This document shows, piece by piece, positions 46,958-57,907 of a stretch of 64,000 nt of DNA. The DNA is from Cherax quadricarinatus. Its lineage: Eukaryota; Arthropoda; Malacostraca; Decapoda; Parastacidae. The notes below the pieces were generated by a model. The model had not been told where the DNA came from. It saw only the letters and a list, made by a program, of their open reading frames with translations, and ran no database searches. The stretch lies in assembly GCF_038502225.1 (NCBI RefSeq), contig NC_091298.1, forward strand, positions 27,683,963 through 27,747,962. The letters run 5' to 3'. The translations under genes were made by a program, and so were the position numbers. Position 1 is the first letter of the stretch, and every line of letters starts with the position of its first letter.

Positions 46958-47035
46958 TTTACTCTTCACAAAGCTCCTGGAGAGCGAAACGTTGCCACAA
47001 TTAAATGTGATTAGTCGCACTTGTATCCTTGTACT
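46958..47035 (+). ncRNA. Hammerhead-like motif, fourth subfamily
   Basis: Hairpin AGCTC-CTGG-AGAGC followed by GAAACGTTG on the plus strand, with an AATTAAATGTG tail. The box before the hairpin reads CTTCACAA. It has the layout of the other motifs but a changed core. Confidence 0.4.
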
Positions 47036-47204
47036 TAACATAAATACGCTTGTCTGCACCGAGCTCTGCAACACCTACAACTGTTTTCATAAACCACCTT
47101 GTCATTAAGAAATCAGATCTGCATCACAGAAGCTGTTAAGAATTCGCTCTCATCGTCATTGTCATCAGTATAGCTCAAAACACGTGCAACTTTTATGATG
47201 AAAG

Positions 47205-47428
47205 TTAAGACATGTGCAACATCTGGTTATCTTTGTTGCAGACGTTTCGCCATCCAGTGGCTTTATCAGTACAGATTCAAGGATTAGAAGACAGTAGAGC
47301 TATACACAGTTCTAATTATGTCCTAGAATCTGTACTGATAAAGCCACTAGATGGCGAAACTTCTACAATATAGATAACCAGATGTTGCACATGTGTCTTA
47401 ACTTTCATCTTGTCGGTATTGTATACCT
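47205..47428. repeat. Inverted repeat with hammerhead motifs
   Basis: Arms 47205-47280 and 47322-47427, about 85-90 percent complementary, with a 40-bp spacer. The minus-strand motif (47232-47277) has CTGATAA, stem II GCCA...TGGC, GAAACGTC. The plus-strand motif (47328-47372) has CTGATAA, GCCA...TGGC, GAAACTTC. G8 is A in both, which should abolish activity. Closely related to the 41.4-41.7 kb palindrome but independently diverged. Confidence 0.7.
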
Positions 47429-47751
47429 TTCTTGCACAATTTTTATGATATCTGAAATATTCGCCAAACATATGTTACTTAAGCCGATCACAACCTTCAC
47501 CTCCAGCCCGTGCAGCACCTGACTCGCCCCATTTTATATGCCCGGATTTATACTGTTTTTAATTGATATAGCTGCTGGGAGATGGAGAAAACAATTTTCT
47601 TATAGGTCTCTAGTTTGGATATTTGAAAACTAAAATATAATGGTCTAATGTATGGCCTCTACCTTTGTCCACTGTCTTTAAGTTTCATGTTATTGATGTT
47701 TCCATACAAATTGCACTGCCAAAGCAGTGACAGCGTCTTGTAGTCTGTTCA

Positions 47752-49545
47752 TAAGAACATAAGAACATAAGAACGAAGGAACACTGCAGAAGGCCTACTG
47801 GCCCATGCGAGGCAGGTCCAAGTCTCCTACCGGCTTAAGCCAATGCACCCAACCTAGTCAGGTCAGGTCACATTGACTTAAGGGAGGAACACGGCAACCG
47901 TCCTGGTAGCACAAGCTATCAGGTCTAACTCACACCCACCCACACCCACTCATGTATTTATCCAACCTATTTTTAAAGCTACACAACGTTCTGGCCTCTA
48001 TAACTGTACTTGGGAGTTTGTTCCACTCATCCACAACTCTATTACCAAACCAGTACTTTCCTATATCCTTCCTGAATCTGAATTTTTCCAACTTAAAACC
48101 ATTGCTGCGAGTCCTGTCTAGGCTAGATATTTTCAGCACACTATTTACATCCCCTTTATTTATTCCTGTCTTCCATTTATACACCTCAATCATATCTCCC
48201 CTAATTCTACGTCTTTCTAGAGAGTGCAGATTCATGGCCCTTAGTCTATCCTCATAGGGAAGGTTTCTGATACATGGGATCAACTTTGTCATCCTCCTTT
48301 GTACATTTTCCAGAGCATTTATATCCATTCTGTAATACTGTGCAGCATAATCTAAATGAGGCCTAACCAAGGATGTATAGAGTTGAAGAACAACCTGAGG
48401 ACTCTTATTATTTATGCTTCTTGATATAAAGCCAAGGATTCTATTAGCTTTATTGCGAACACTTATGCACAGTTGTCTTGGTTTCAGATTACTGCTAACC
48501 AGAACTCCTAAATCTTTTTCGCAATCCGTAATATTAAGATCTACATTATTTAGTTTATATGTGGCATGGTTATTGTCCTGTCCAACATTTAGAACTTTGC
48601 ATTTGTCTATATTAAACTGCATCTGCCACTTCTCCGACCACTGCATCAGTCTATTCAAATCTTCCTGGAGTGCTCGAAAGTCCTCGTCAGAATGAATTCG
48701 ACGGCCTATTTTGGTGTCATCGGCAGACTTGCCGATGTCGCTCTTTATGCCCTCATCTATGTCGTTTATGTAGATTGTGAACAGCAGGGGGCCCAACATT
48801 GACCCCTGTGGAACACCGCTCGTGACGCTTCCCCACTCTGATTTCTCCCCATTTATGCAAACTCTTTGCTGCCTATTTGTCAACCATGCCTCTATCCAGG
48901 GAAAAATTTCTCCTCCTATTCCATGTGCCTTAATTTTCCTCAATAGTCTCTGATGTGGGACCCTGTCAAAAGCCTTACTGAAGTCCATATACACAATATC
49001 ATATTCATTACCATGATCTACCTCCTCAAATACCTTAGTGAAAAAAGTTAATAAATTCGTAAGGCAGGAACGCCCCTTTGTAAAATCATGCTGAGATTCG
49101 TTGATTAATTTATGCTTTTCAAGGTGGCTACAAACTGCCTCGGCAATTAATGACTCCATAAATTTTCCCACTATGGAGGTTAGGCTTATTGGTCTATAGT
49201 TAGAAGCAAAGGACCTGTCACCTGCTTTGAAAATAGATATCACATTTGCTATTTTCCACTTACATGGCACCATGCCAGTTTGTAGTGATATGTTGAAAAG
49301 ATTAGCCAAAGGTTTGCTAAGCTCCTCTTTACATTCCTTTAGAACCCTTGCATACAGTTCATCAGGGCCTGGGGATTTGTTAGGTTTTAATTTATCTATT
49401 TGCCTAAGGACCATGTCACTTGTGACCTTAATCGTGCACAGTTTATTATCGTCCTGTTCTACATAATTTATAATTTCTGGAATATCGCTGGTATCCTCCT
49501 GTGTGGTGGTAGTGATCTTGTTACTTTCTCCACAAACATGTTTTA
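47752..49545 (-). mobile_element. CR1-like LINE, 5' truncated
   Basis: About 1.8 kb on the minus strand. The 3' end at 47752-47775 carries three copies of the 8-bp unit TTCTTATG, as CR1 elements do. The 3' UTR is 47776-47929 and the RT frame runs from about 49512 down to 47930. The endonuclease is missing. Coding continues without stops upstream of the annotated ATG (EDTSDIPEIINYVEQ). Confidence 0.85.
47930..49414 (-). CDS. CR1-like LINE reverse transcriptase
   Basis: A 494-codon open frame. RT blocks in order: PNKSPGPDELYARVLKECK (11-29), SNYRPISLTSIVGK (71-84), DIVYMDFSKAFDRVPH (139-154, first catalytic Asp 144), SGVPQGSMLGPLLF (199-212), and the catalytic box as KSADDTK (229-235), where the family has FADD or YADD. 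The thumb has CEKDLGVLVSSNLK and LVRPHLDYA. The C-terminal domain has RRRIRGDMIEVYKW and VVDEWNKLP, ending FKNRLDKYMSG. The aromatic residue in front of ADD is replaced by Ser, which may weaken catalysis. The frame is otherwise intact and continues about 30 codons further upstream. It shares family with relics at 9.0, 12.2, 30.8, 38.4 and 42.2 kb. Confidence 0.88.
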   Translation of the reverse strand: MVLRQIDKLKPNKSPGPDELYARVLKECKEELSKPLANLFNISLQTGMVPCKWKIANVISIFKAGDRSFASNYRPISLTSIVGKFMESLIAEAVCSHLEKHKLINESQHDFTKGRSCLTNLLTFFTKVFEEVDHGNEYDIVYMDFSKAFDRVPHQRLLRKIKAHGIGGEIFPWIEAWLTNRQQRVCINGEKSEWGSVTSGVPQGSMLGPLLFTIYINDIDEGIKSDIGKSADDTKIGRRIHSDEDFRALQEDLNRLMQWSEKWQMQFNIDKCKVLNVGQDNNHATYKLNNVDLNITDCEKDLGVLVSSNLKPRQLCISVRNKANRILGFISRSINNKSPQVVLQLYTSLVRPHLDYAAQYYRMDINALENVQRRMTKLIPCIRNLPYEDRLRAMNLHSLERRRIRGDMIEVYKWKTGINKGDVNSVLKISSLDRTRSNGFKLEKFRFRKDIGKYWFGNRVVDEWNKLPSTVIEARTLCSFKNRLDKYMSGCGWV

Positions 49546-49679
49546 TTCAGTATATTCCATTATGATAGGCGATGGATCGGCTAATTCCTGAATGTACTAC
49601 TCTAAAGAACAGACTCGTTTGCTAATTATTATTTAACCATGGTTTTTAAACATGTTTCAGATGCCAAAATTATATTCGA

Positions 49680-49890
49680 CAGTCGAAACATGGCTGACAT
49701 AGAAAGAAGTTTATATAAATGGAGTGAAATCGAAGTGAGGAACAGCTACAAGTGGCTTTCCACAAGGATCAATTTTAGGTTCACTTTTGTTCATAATTTA
49801 CATTAATGACCTTGTTGAGGGAATAACAAGAAACATGAGCACATTTGCTAACGACAGGACAATAAGCCGAATAACAGATTAAAAGGAAAA
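49680..49890 (+). pseudogene. LINE RT core fragment
   Basis: The plus strand reads GFPQGSILGSLLFIIYINDL, then VEGITRNMSTFANDRTISRI, which is the VPQG block followed by a damaged FADD box (FAND). A short relic lying head to head with the CR1-like LINE. Confidence 0.6.
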
Positions 49891-49904
49891 CCACACGAAT
49901 GGAA

Positions 49905-50105
49905 ACATTGGGTATGTTTCCTTACACCTGCTGTCTCTGTTCACCTGGCAGTAAGTAGGTACCTGGGTGTTAGCTGACTGGTGTGGGTCGCATCCAGGGA
50001 GACAAGATTAGGAACCAGAGTGGAAATAAGACAGTCCTCAGTGACGCATTGACTTACTTGGGTTATCCCCGGTGGCAAACCCTCGGGTTACAAAAAACAA
50101 GCAAA
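49905..50105 (+). mobile_element. Degenerate SINE body
   Basis: ATTGGGTATGTTTCCTTACA, GGTACCTGGGTGTTAG and GACTGGTGTGGGTCGCATCC match the body of the tRNA-Val-like SINE (compare 61100-61200), without its head. Confidence 0.5.
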
Positions 50106-50263
50106 TCTTGTCTTTATCTTAAATTCAGGAAGATGTAAACAAGAAAATGTTGTGGTACCAAAAGGCACAGGAGCACGATGTTGTCTGGTTGTGTTGGTGG
50201 TAGTTAAGGTGGATAATTACTGGTTGTAGATGGTAGGGTGATACCAATATAATTACTGTATAA

Positions 50264-50370
50264 TAGAGAACACTAAACCTTAATGGATAACACAGCCCGG
50301 GGGAACGGGAGGCAATAAAGTTCGATAAGAGAGGCTGGATAGCTCCAGTTCTTTGAATCAAGAACACCTG
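50264..50370 (-). mobile_element. SINE-like short element (degenerate)
   Basis: Diverged reverse copy of the 6.6-kb element (AACACTAAACCTTAATGG, GGGGGAACGGGAGGCAA). Confidence 0.45.
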
Positions 50371-50439
50371 ACTAGTATCAGTGAACCCACTCGTGAACTG
50401 ACAGTGTGTGTGATGGTGATAGTTGCAGTGGTGGTTAAG

Positions 50440-50650
50440 ACATGGCGGTGGTAGTGGTTGAAAGACTGACATGGTGGTGGTAGTGGTTGAAACACTGACA
50501 TGGGTAGTGGAAGTGGTTGAAAAAACTGACATGGGTGGTACTAGTGGTTGACTGACATGGTGGTGGTAGGGGTTGAAAGACTGACATGGTGGTGGTAGTG
50601 TTGGAAAGACCGATATGGGTGGTGGTAGTGTTAGAAAGACTCTTGGTGGC
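50440..50650 (+). repeat. Minisatellite of about 29 bp, seven units
   Basis: Units built on GACTGACATGGTGGTGG and TAGTGGTTGAA, 25 to 31 bp, diverged. The proline/threonine-rich minus-strand frame over it is an artefact. Confidence 0.75.
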
Positions 50651-50699
50651 AAATCTTCCCTTTACGGCTGAATTTACAGGCTAAATGCTGTTATCGTAC

Positions 50700-50870
50700 C
50701 TGGGCTCATTTCATGGTTACTCCCAATCTAAGGTATAGTATCAACCTCTGGAATGCGACCCATAAAAGTCAATTAACACCCAGGTACCTACTTTCTGCTA
50801 GGTGAACAGAGGCAGCAGGTGTAAGGAAATATGCCCAACTTTTCCACCCGTGCCAGGAATCGACCCCCAG
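50700..50870 (-). mobile_element. Degenerate SINE body and head
   Basis: Antisense AATGCGACCCATAAAAGTCA, AACACCCAGGTACC and CCAGGAATCGACCCCC match the tRNA-Val-like SINE body and B box in reverse. It directly adjoins the GGT/AGC array. Confidence 0.5.
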
Positions 50871-50874
50871 ACCC

Positions 50875-53245
50875 TCAAGATGGTGGTGATGGTGCTGGTG
50901 GTAGCAGCACCAGTGGTGGTAGTGGTGGTGATGGTGGTAGCAGCACCAGTGGTGGTGGTGTCAACAGCTGCATCAGCAGCAGCGGTGGTGGTGGTGGTGG
51001 TAGTAACAGCAACAGTGGTGGTGACGGTGGTGGTAGCAGCAGCAGTAGTGGTGGTGGTGGTGGTGAAAGCAGTGGTAGTAGCGGTAGAAGCAGTGGTGGT
51101 GGTGGTGGTAGCAGCAGTGGTGGTGGAGGTGGTAGCAGCAGTGGTGGTGGTAGCAGCAGCAGTGGTGGTGGTTGTGGTGGTAGCAGCAGCAGTGGTGGTG
51201 GTTGTGGTGGTAGCAGCAGCAGTGGTGGTGGTGGCAGCAGCAGCGGTGGTGGTGGTAGCAGCAGCAGTGGTGGTGGTAGCAGCAGCAGTGGTGGTGGTGG
51301 TGGTGGTAGCAGCAGCAGTGGTGGTGGTGGTGGTGGTAGCAGCAGCAGTGGTGGTGGTGGTAGCAGCAGCAGTGGTGGTGGTGGTAGCAGCAGCAGTGGT
51401 GGTGGTGGTGGTAGCAGCAGCAGTGGTGGTGGTGGTAGCAGCAGCAGTGGTGGTGGTAGCAGCAGCAGTGGTGGTGGTGGTGGTAGCAGCAGCAGCAGTG
51501 GTGGTGGTGGTGGTAGCAGCAGCAGTGGTGGTGGTAGCAGCAGCAGTGGTGGTGGTAGCACTAGTGGTGGTGGTGGTAGCAGCAGCAGTGGTGGTGGTAG
51601 CAGCAGTGGTAGTGGTGGTAGCAGCGGTGGTGGTGGTAGCAGCAGCGGTGGTGGTGGTGGTAGCAGCAGCAGTGGTGGTGGTGGTAGCATCAGCAGCAGT
51701 GGTGGTGGTTGTGGTGGTAGCAGCAGCAGTGGTGGTGGTGGTGGTGGTGGTGGTGGTAGCAACAGCAGTGGTGGTGGTGGTAGCAGCAGCAGTGGTGGTG
51801 GTGGTAGCAGCAGCAGTGGTGGTGGTGGTGGTAGCAGCAGCAGTGGTGGTGGTGGTAGCAGCAGCAGTGGTGGTGGTAGCAGCAGCAGTGGTGGTGGTGG
51901 TGGTAGCAGCAGCAGTGGTGGTGGTGGTGGTAGCAGCAGCAGTGGTGGTGGTGGTGGTAGCAGCAGCTGTGGTGGTGGTAGCAGCAGCAGTGGTGGTGGT
52001 GGTGGTAGCAGCAGCAGTGGTGGTGGTGGTGGTAGCAGCAGCAGTGGTGGTGGTGGTGGTAGCAGCAGCAGCAGTGGTGGTGGTGGTGGTAGCAGCAGCA
52101 GTGGTGGTGGTGGTGGTAGCAGCAGCAGTGGTGGTGGTGGTGGTGGTAGCAGCAGCAGTGGTGGTGGTGGTAGCAGCAGCAGTGGTGGTGGTGGTGGTAG
52201 CAGCAGCAGTGGTGGTGGTGGTGGTAGCAGCAGCAGTGGTGGTGGTGGTGGTAGCAGCAGCAGTGGTGGTGGTGGTGGTGGTGGTAGCAGCAGCAGTGGT
52301 GGTGGTGGTGGTGGTAGCAGCAGCAGTGGTGGTGGTGGTGGTAGCAGCAGCAGTGGTGGTGGTGGTGGTGGTGGTGGTGGTAGCAGCAGCAGTGGTGGTG
52401 GTGGTGGTAGCAGCAGCAGTGGTGGTGGTGGTGGTAGCAGCAGCAGTGGTGGTGGTGGTAGCAGCGGCAGCAACAGCAGTGGTGGTGGTGGCAGCAGCAG
52501 CAGTGGTGGTGGTGGTAGTAGTAGCAGCAGTGGTGGTGGTGGTGGTGGTGGTGGCAGCAACAGCAGTGGTGGTGGTGGCAGCAGCAGCAGTGGTGGTGGT
52601 GGTGGTGGCAGCAGCAGTGGTGTTGGTGGCAGCAGTGGTTTTTGGTGGTGGCAGCAGCAGCAGTGGTGGTAGTGGTGGCAGCAGCAGCAGTGGTAGTGGC
52701 GGTGGTGGCAGGAGCAGTGATGGTGGTGGTGGCATCAGCAGTGGTGGTGGTGGCAGCAGCAGTGGTGGTGGTGGTGGCAGCAGCAGCAGTGGTGGTGGTG
52801 GTGGTGGTGGTAGCAGCAGCAGTGGTGGTGGTGGTGGTAGCAGCAGCAGTGGTGGTGGTGGTGGTGGTAGCAGCAGCAGTGGTGGTGGTGGTAGCAGCAG
52901 CAGTGGTGGTGGTAGCAGCAGCAGTGGTGGTGGTGGTAGCAGCAGCAGTGGTGGTGGTGGTGGTGGTGGTAGCAGCAGCAGTGGTGGTGGTGGTGGTGGT
53001 GGTAGCAGCAGCAGTGGTGGTGGTGGTAGCAGCAGCAGTGGTGGTGGTGGTGGTGGTAGCAGCAGCAGTGGTGGTGGTGGTGGTAGCAGCAGCAGTGGTG
53101 GTGGTGGTGGTAGCAGCAGCAGTGGTGGTGGTGGTAGCAGCAGCAGTGGTGGTGGTGGTAGCAGCAGCAGTGGTGGTGGTGGTAGCAGCAGCAGTGGTGG
53201 TGGTGGTAGCAGCAGCAGTGGTGGTGGTGGTGGTAGCAGCAGCCT
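50875..53245 (+). repeat. GGT/AGC compound trinucleotide array, 2.4 kb
   Basis: About 90 irregular blocks of (GGT)3-10 alternating with (AGC)2-4 AGT. There are almost no stops in any frame, so frames of 500-820 codons open on both strands (Gly/Ser, Val/Ala and Pro/Leu runs). None has start context, flanking exons or non-repeat sequence, so I treat all as artefacts. The plus strand is strongly G-rich over C. Confidence 0.97.
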
Positions 53246-53344
53246 CCGCCGTGTCCAGTGCACTAATGACTAAGAGACACGCACGCCCGTATGTCATCTC
53301 GTCCGTTCCTCACGCCCTCTCTTGTCTTCCCTGCTTCAGCACAT

Positions 53345-53450
53345 CCGTGCCACGCCCCTGCTGCTGGTGCTGCCGTTGTTGCTGCTGCTGGTACTGCTGG
53401 TGCTGCTGCTGGTGCTGCTGCTGGTGCTGCTGCTACCGTTGTTTCTGCAC
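53345..53450 (+). repeat. CTG/GCTGGT-rich tract
   Basis: Irregular CTGCTGGTGCTG repeats of about 100 bp. Confidence 0.7.
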
Positions 53451-53479
53451 TCTTCCATCACTCGAACATCTGCCAAGAT

Positions 53480-53770
53480 CTTCCTTGGTGAGGTGTTTCA
53501 GTGGTGGTGGTGGTGACCGTGGTTAGGCGTTTCAGTGGTGGTGGTGACCGTGGTGAGGCGTTTCAGTGGTGGTGGTGACCGTCGTGAGGGGTTTCAGTGG
53601 TGGTGGTGACGTGGCGAGGCGTTTCAGTGATGGTGGGGACCGTGGTGAAGCGTTTCAGTGATGGTGGTGGTGACCGTGGTGAGATGTTTCAGTGGTGGTG
53701 GTGAGGTATTTCAGTGGTGACGGTGGTAGTAAGGGTGGTGGTGACCCTGGTGGTGACCCTGGTGGTGCAG
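53480..53770 (+). repeat. Minisatellite of about 30 bp, G-rich
   Basis: About eight units built on GGCGTTTCAGTGGTGGTGG and TGACCGTGGTGA. No coding role seen. Confidence 0.8.
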
Positions 53771-53779
53771 AAGTGTGTA

Positions 53780-55490
53780 CTACTGCTTACTGCGTGTAGC
53801 CCTTAACACTGGATGACATTCCTGAAATTGTCTGTCATGTCTTCGTTAACTTCCCTGTATACAACATGTACTTATTAAAATACCAACTATCGGAGATTGA
53901 TTTACGTATAAATCAGAGAGTGAAATGAGAAATATCTTGGGCGTTGTAGCAATATTAGAAATGGTTTACATTCCTAAGAGGCCGCTACGGCTGCTCATCG
54001 CTGCTGCTGCTCCTGCTGCTGCTGTTACTGCTGTTGCGGCTGCCACCGCCACTGCCACTGATACAGCCGCCGTCGCCGCCGCCGCCGCCGCCGCCGTCGC
54101 AGCCTGCAACATACCCGGAGAGCCACTCCTGAACACTCCAGACACGACTATGGCTTATGCTTCATTCCCACGTCTCGCATCACTAGATCCTCCAGGTTTA
54201 ATAAATGTTCATTTAGCATTCTTTGCAGTTTTATCCTACAATTCACAAAGAGACATAACACTGAAAGTTTTGCTGCAGAATAATTCTGGCAAATATTGTA
54301 GCCTAACCGTCAAGATGATTATGTATTTCACTGGTAGTATTGCGAGTGTGGGGAATCTCTTGTCTGTCTAGCAACACACTGATGTAAAATACAACGTTAT
54401 ATATAAGAATTTATCGACAGCCTCGCTTAACCGTTTAAGATTTCCCTGATATTTCCGCCGTGTTAGAGTGAGGAAGTCGAGCAGGGGAGTATCGGAGGTG
54501 GTGGCAGGGGACAGGCAGGGAGTAATGATACGGGGCGCGTAGCTCGTAACTCATACTACTCGGTAATAATGGCCAGGAACTGTCTCATTTTCGAACGCTG
54601 TAGCCCACACGCTCATCATCCTTGGTACATACTCGTACACTGCAGCTCCTCCTGAGAGTGAGGTGCCACGAGGCTACTGACGAACTGGCAAGCAAGAGAA
54701 GACAAGCAGTCACCAGAAGGGAGACACCGCCATCACAGCATTACCCGCCCCACCTCACCCTTCAACTCTCTTAATATTACTGCCTTGACTACCTCCACCT
54801 CGCTATCAATTACACCTGCATTATACACCATTTAAGTGTACCTGCATTTCTGCTCTGTTGTCTATACGTTCAATTTTTTTCACAACTTCTGTGTATTCTC
54901 GTCTTTTCAAGTCTGATGCATGCAGTCTTCTCTCGTGTTGATCCATGTGCTTGTATGGAGTCTGCATTATAATCCCCGACAATCAGCAACATTGTCAATA
55001 TAAGCAACATCGCGTACTATTGACCTACATGCTACACAAACGTTGATATTTCCGCTATAAAAAAAAAAGCCTGCATGTGCTATTATTATTTTGAATACAT
55101 TACATTCAGCTCACTATACCTAAATGTAATGTACTAATTTGCCACATTTGTGGAGTGGGGTTATGTCTGTTGTTTTTAGTGAGTGTGGAATGACCACTGT
55201 GTCCACGATCCTGATAATAAACGATGAGAGTTCATAATTTAAATGAAATTAGATAGGTTTTAGGAGACATCCTCGGTGTGTTGTACCAAGTCCACCTTCG
55301 TCTCCCACGTATTTTATTTCACTTACATTTACCTGAAATGCAAAACAAATTAGTGGAATATATTTCAGAATACAGTTAAGTGATACAAAGGTGTATTGCC
55401 CACGGATATGGGTGTAAAACAATGTACATTAGATCTTGAAGCAACGTTTCACTTAGGGTTGAGCTTTACTATGCTATGTCTTTGTCCCAA
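53780..55490. other. Unassigned DNA with an alanine-coding GCT/GCC tract
   Basis: A 148-codon plus-strand frame at 53925-54371 spans a GCT/GCC tract (54000-54110) giving poly-alanine. The remainder matches nothing I know, so it is not called. 54470-54800 is locally GC-richer and could be a promoter or first exon, but I see no supporting signal. Confidence 0.35.
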
Positions 55491-55494
55491 ATAT

Positions 55495-57673
55495 CAGGGG
55501 CCTCCAAACTTTTCCCTACGAGGGCCACATCGTCTATTGTGCACGTTTTGAGGAGCCAAAGAAAAAAAATCAGTCTTATAAATAAATATGAATGAGTAAA
55601 ATTTAAATAAGTTTTATATGGATCATTATTGTAATCATTATAATATGATTCAGAACAAGAGAAATGTGACAATTACAAAGAAACAATACCGTTCTTACAC
55701 TGAGAAATGATTTATAATGAGTAAAAATGTCAAACATAAGTCAGTGTTCTGACATTTTAATGTTACTAAACTGCAGATGAGAAAAGCTGTCACAAGATTA
55801 AATTGCACAAGATTAATGGAAAGGTTGGAACTGGTTTTTTAATTTCAAAATATTGCTGAACTGAAGTTACAAGTTTGAGGAATGAGTTATTAGAATGGAC
55901 TTCAAATACGTTGTACCAAAAACTGATATGAATCCACAAGCAAATCGCTTCAAATTTGGAAATTGTTCAGACTGTAAAGATTTATAAAATATGATCAGGC
56001 TTCCTTCTTAATACTTTTGAGTATGTCATCTAATTGGTGATCAATAATTTCCATTTCAAATTGACTTGGGGGTCAAGTGGATTGTGAAACAGCTTTATTT
56101 CATTTGTTTTTCCATCAAGATCAGAAAATCGTTTCCGAAATAGTTTTTGCAAGTCATTAATGATTTCTGTTGCAAATGAAGAAGGAAATTCTGCTTCACT
56201 TTCTTCATGACATTTTTCACACGAAATATGAACCAAGTTAGAGACTTTCACCTGTCCTTCAAATAGCATTAATTTTGTCCTGAATGCCTTGACATGCGTG
56301 AATACGTCACAAATCAAATTTGTTTCACCTTGCAACTTCAGATTTCGAAGCCAGTCAGCGATTGATGAAAGTGGTTCGGGTCGATTCTTTTCTGAGTAAT
56401 GAATCAATTTGCTTTCTGAGTTGAAAGAACTCGTTGAACTGCTGTATAATAAGGCAAGTCAACGAACTCAGAATCAGTTTCTTTCAAAAAATCACTTAAC
56501 TAGCGATGATTAAGCCCGTGAGATCGAATAAAATTCACTGTTGAAACATCAGGTTTCAGAACACAAGACATATTTTCTGCACAGTGCTTGCTTATGGATA
56601 ACGCAATACATAAACATGTGTTTCGAGAATCCGTCATCCTCACAAGCTTTTGTGATTTGTTCAGCCAAACCTTTCTTCACCCCAGACATGTTCTTTCCTC
56701 CAATTGTCACGAATTGCAATGTATTCCACTCCAGGTTATATTCTAATACAGTTTTTAGCAATTCTTTGAAGATGTCTTCTCCGGTTTCTGTGCTGTGCAT
56801 GCTAATCATTGATGCTAATTCTCGTGTGACTTTAAATTCATTGTCGACGCCACGGATGAATACTAGGAGTTGTGATGTGTAACTCACATCATTCGACTCA
56901 AGTTCGAGAGTAAAACTGAAAATTTCGTTCTTTGTTTACAATTTAATGAAATATATTGCTTCCTATATCCTCAGTCCTACGAGCATCAGTGTTGGCGCAA
57001 GATTTTGAACGGATTTACATTTTCTGGGCATAAGTCTGCCACTGCTTCCATCATACACTCTTTGATCAGATCTCCATTGGTAAATGGCTTTCCTCCTTTA
57101 GCTAACGCTTAAGCTACTTTGTAACTGGCCAAGGTTAAAGCTTCCTTTTCACCTCTCTTTTGCATAAAGATAAACCTTGTTGGGAAAGCAACCTGTGTTG
57201 CATTGATTCAGTTTTTTCCGAACGCTGTGTTCCTGTGAATTACTTGGTTATTGTTTGGTCTCAGTGTCGACGTAAACTGTATTTCTTCAAAACTGCAACA
57301 GTTTCGTGACATACGACACACAAGGCTTTGTCACCTGCTTGCAGAAAGAAGTACTTTGCGCTCCATTCCTCAATTTACGCCCCATTCCTCAATTTACGCC
57401 CCATTCCTCACTTTACACCCCATTCCTCACTTTATGCCCCATTCCTCACTCTACACTCTTCTTTTTCCTTCCATAATTGAAGGTTATATTTGAAAATGAA
57501 AAGATTAGAACTAAAGTTTGAACAAATTTTGCCATATAAATTGTTACAAGCAATAAAATCCTTAACTTTAAGTGACTGAAAATGACGATTTATTAGTTTT
57601 ACTATTTATAAATATTTGAAGTTGCTGCGTCCCGCATAAAATCTTGTGGCGGACAGCAGTTTGGAGACCCCTG
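55495..57673 (-). mobile_element. hAT transposon, near full length, inactivated
   Basis: The ends are inverted repeats: CAGGGGCCTCCAAACT at 55495 and AGTTTGGAGACCCCTG ending at 57673, 15 of 16 matched. The flanks CCAAATAT and CTATATAT may be an aged 8-bp target duplication (6 of 8). The interior carries a transposase relic on the minus strand. Length (2.18 kb), termini and target size all fit hAT. A 19-bp tandem repeat (CATTCCTCA units, 57362-57455) sits inside the 5' part. Confidence 0.85.
56030..57240 (-). pseudogene. hAT transposase relic (GTF2IRD2/Charlie-like)
   Basis: Minus-strand pieces in order: ASYKV and ALAKGGKPFTNGDLIKECM (57040-57140), LLVFIRGVDNEFKVTRELAS with GEDIFKELLKTV (56549-56887), FIRSHGLNHR and KRIDPNHF-like sequence (56400-56540), and LRNLKLQGETNLICDVFTHV with KAFRTKLMLFEGQV and FATEIINDLQKLFRKRFSDL (56030-56407). 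This is the core of the hAT transposase type from which vertebrate GTF2IRD2 C-termini derive. In-frame stops and shifts break it into at least three frames, and the C-terminal dimerisation part is not seen. Confidence 0.85.
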
Positions 57674-57907
57674 CTATATATAATTAATGAATACTCTCCC
57701 ATGTGCTGAACATAGTAAATTACCTGAATATAAAACGAATATATTTGAGTGAAGAAGAGCCGCTGTCCTAAGTAGGGGACGTGTTCTGTTTGGTTAATTA
57801 GCCTTAAATCCTATCGACACACCAGGTTCATTAAGGCTGCGTGTCACCTGTTGACCCGTTGAGAATACTTTAATTTTAAATATGGCATATTGGGATTAAA
57901 GTAAACT

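Noticed and set aside
50798..53526. Gly/Ser, Val/Ala, Pro/Leu and Thr/Ala frames up to 823 codons
   Set aside because: All arise from GGT/AGC trinucleotide repeats, with every frame open; no unique coding sequence.
53925..54371. 148-codon frame with poly-alanine
   Set aside because: Depends on a GCT/GCC tract; the rest has no recognisable domain and no splice or promoter evidence.
54470..54800. Promoter or first exon of a host gene
   Set aside because: Only slightly higher GC content; no TATA, initiator, ORF or splice signal that I could defend.
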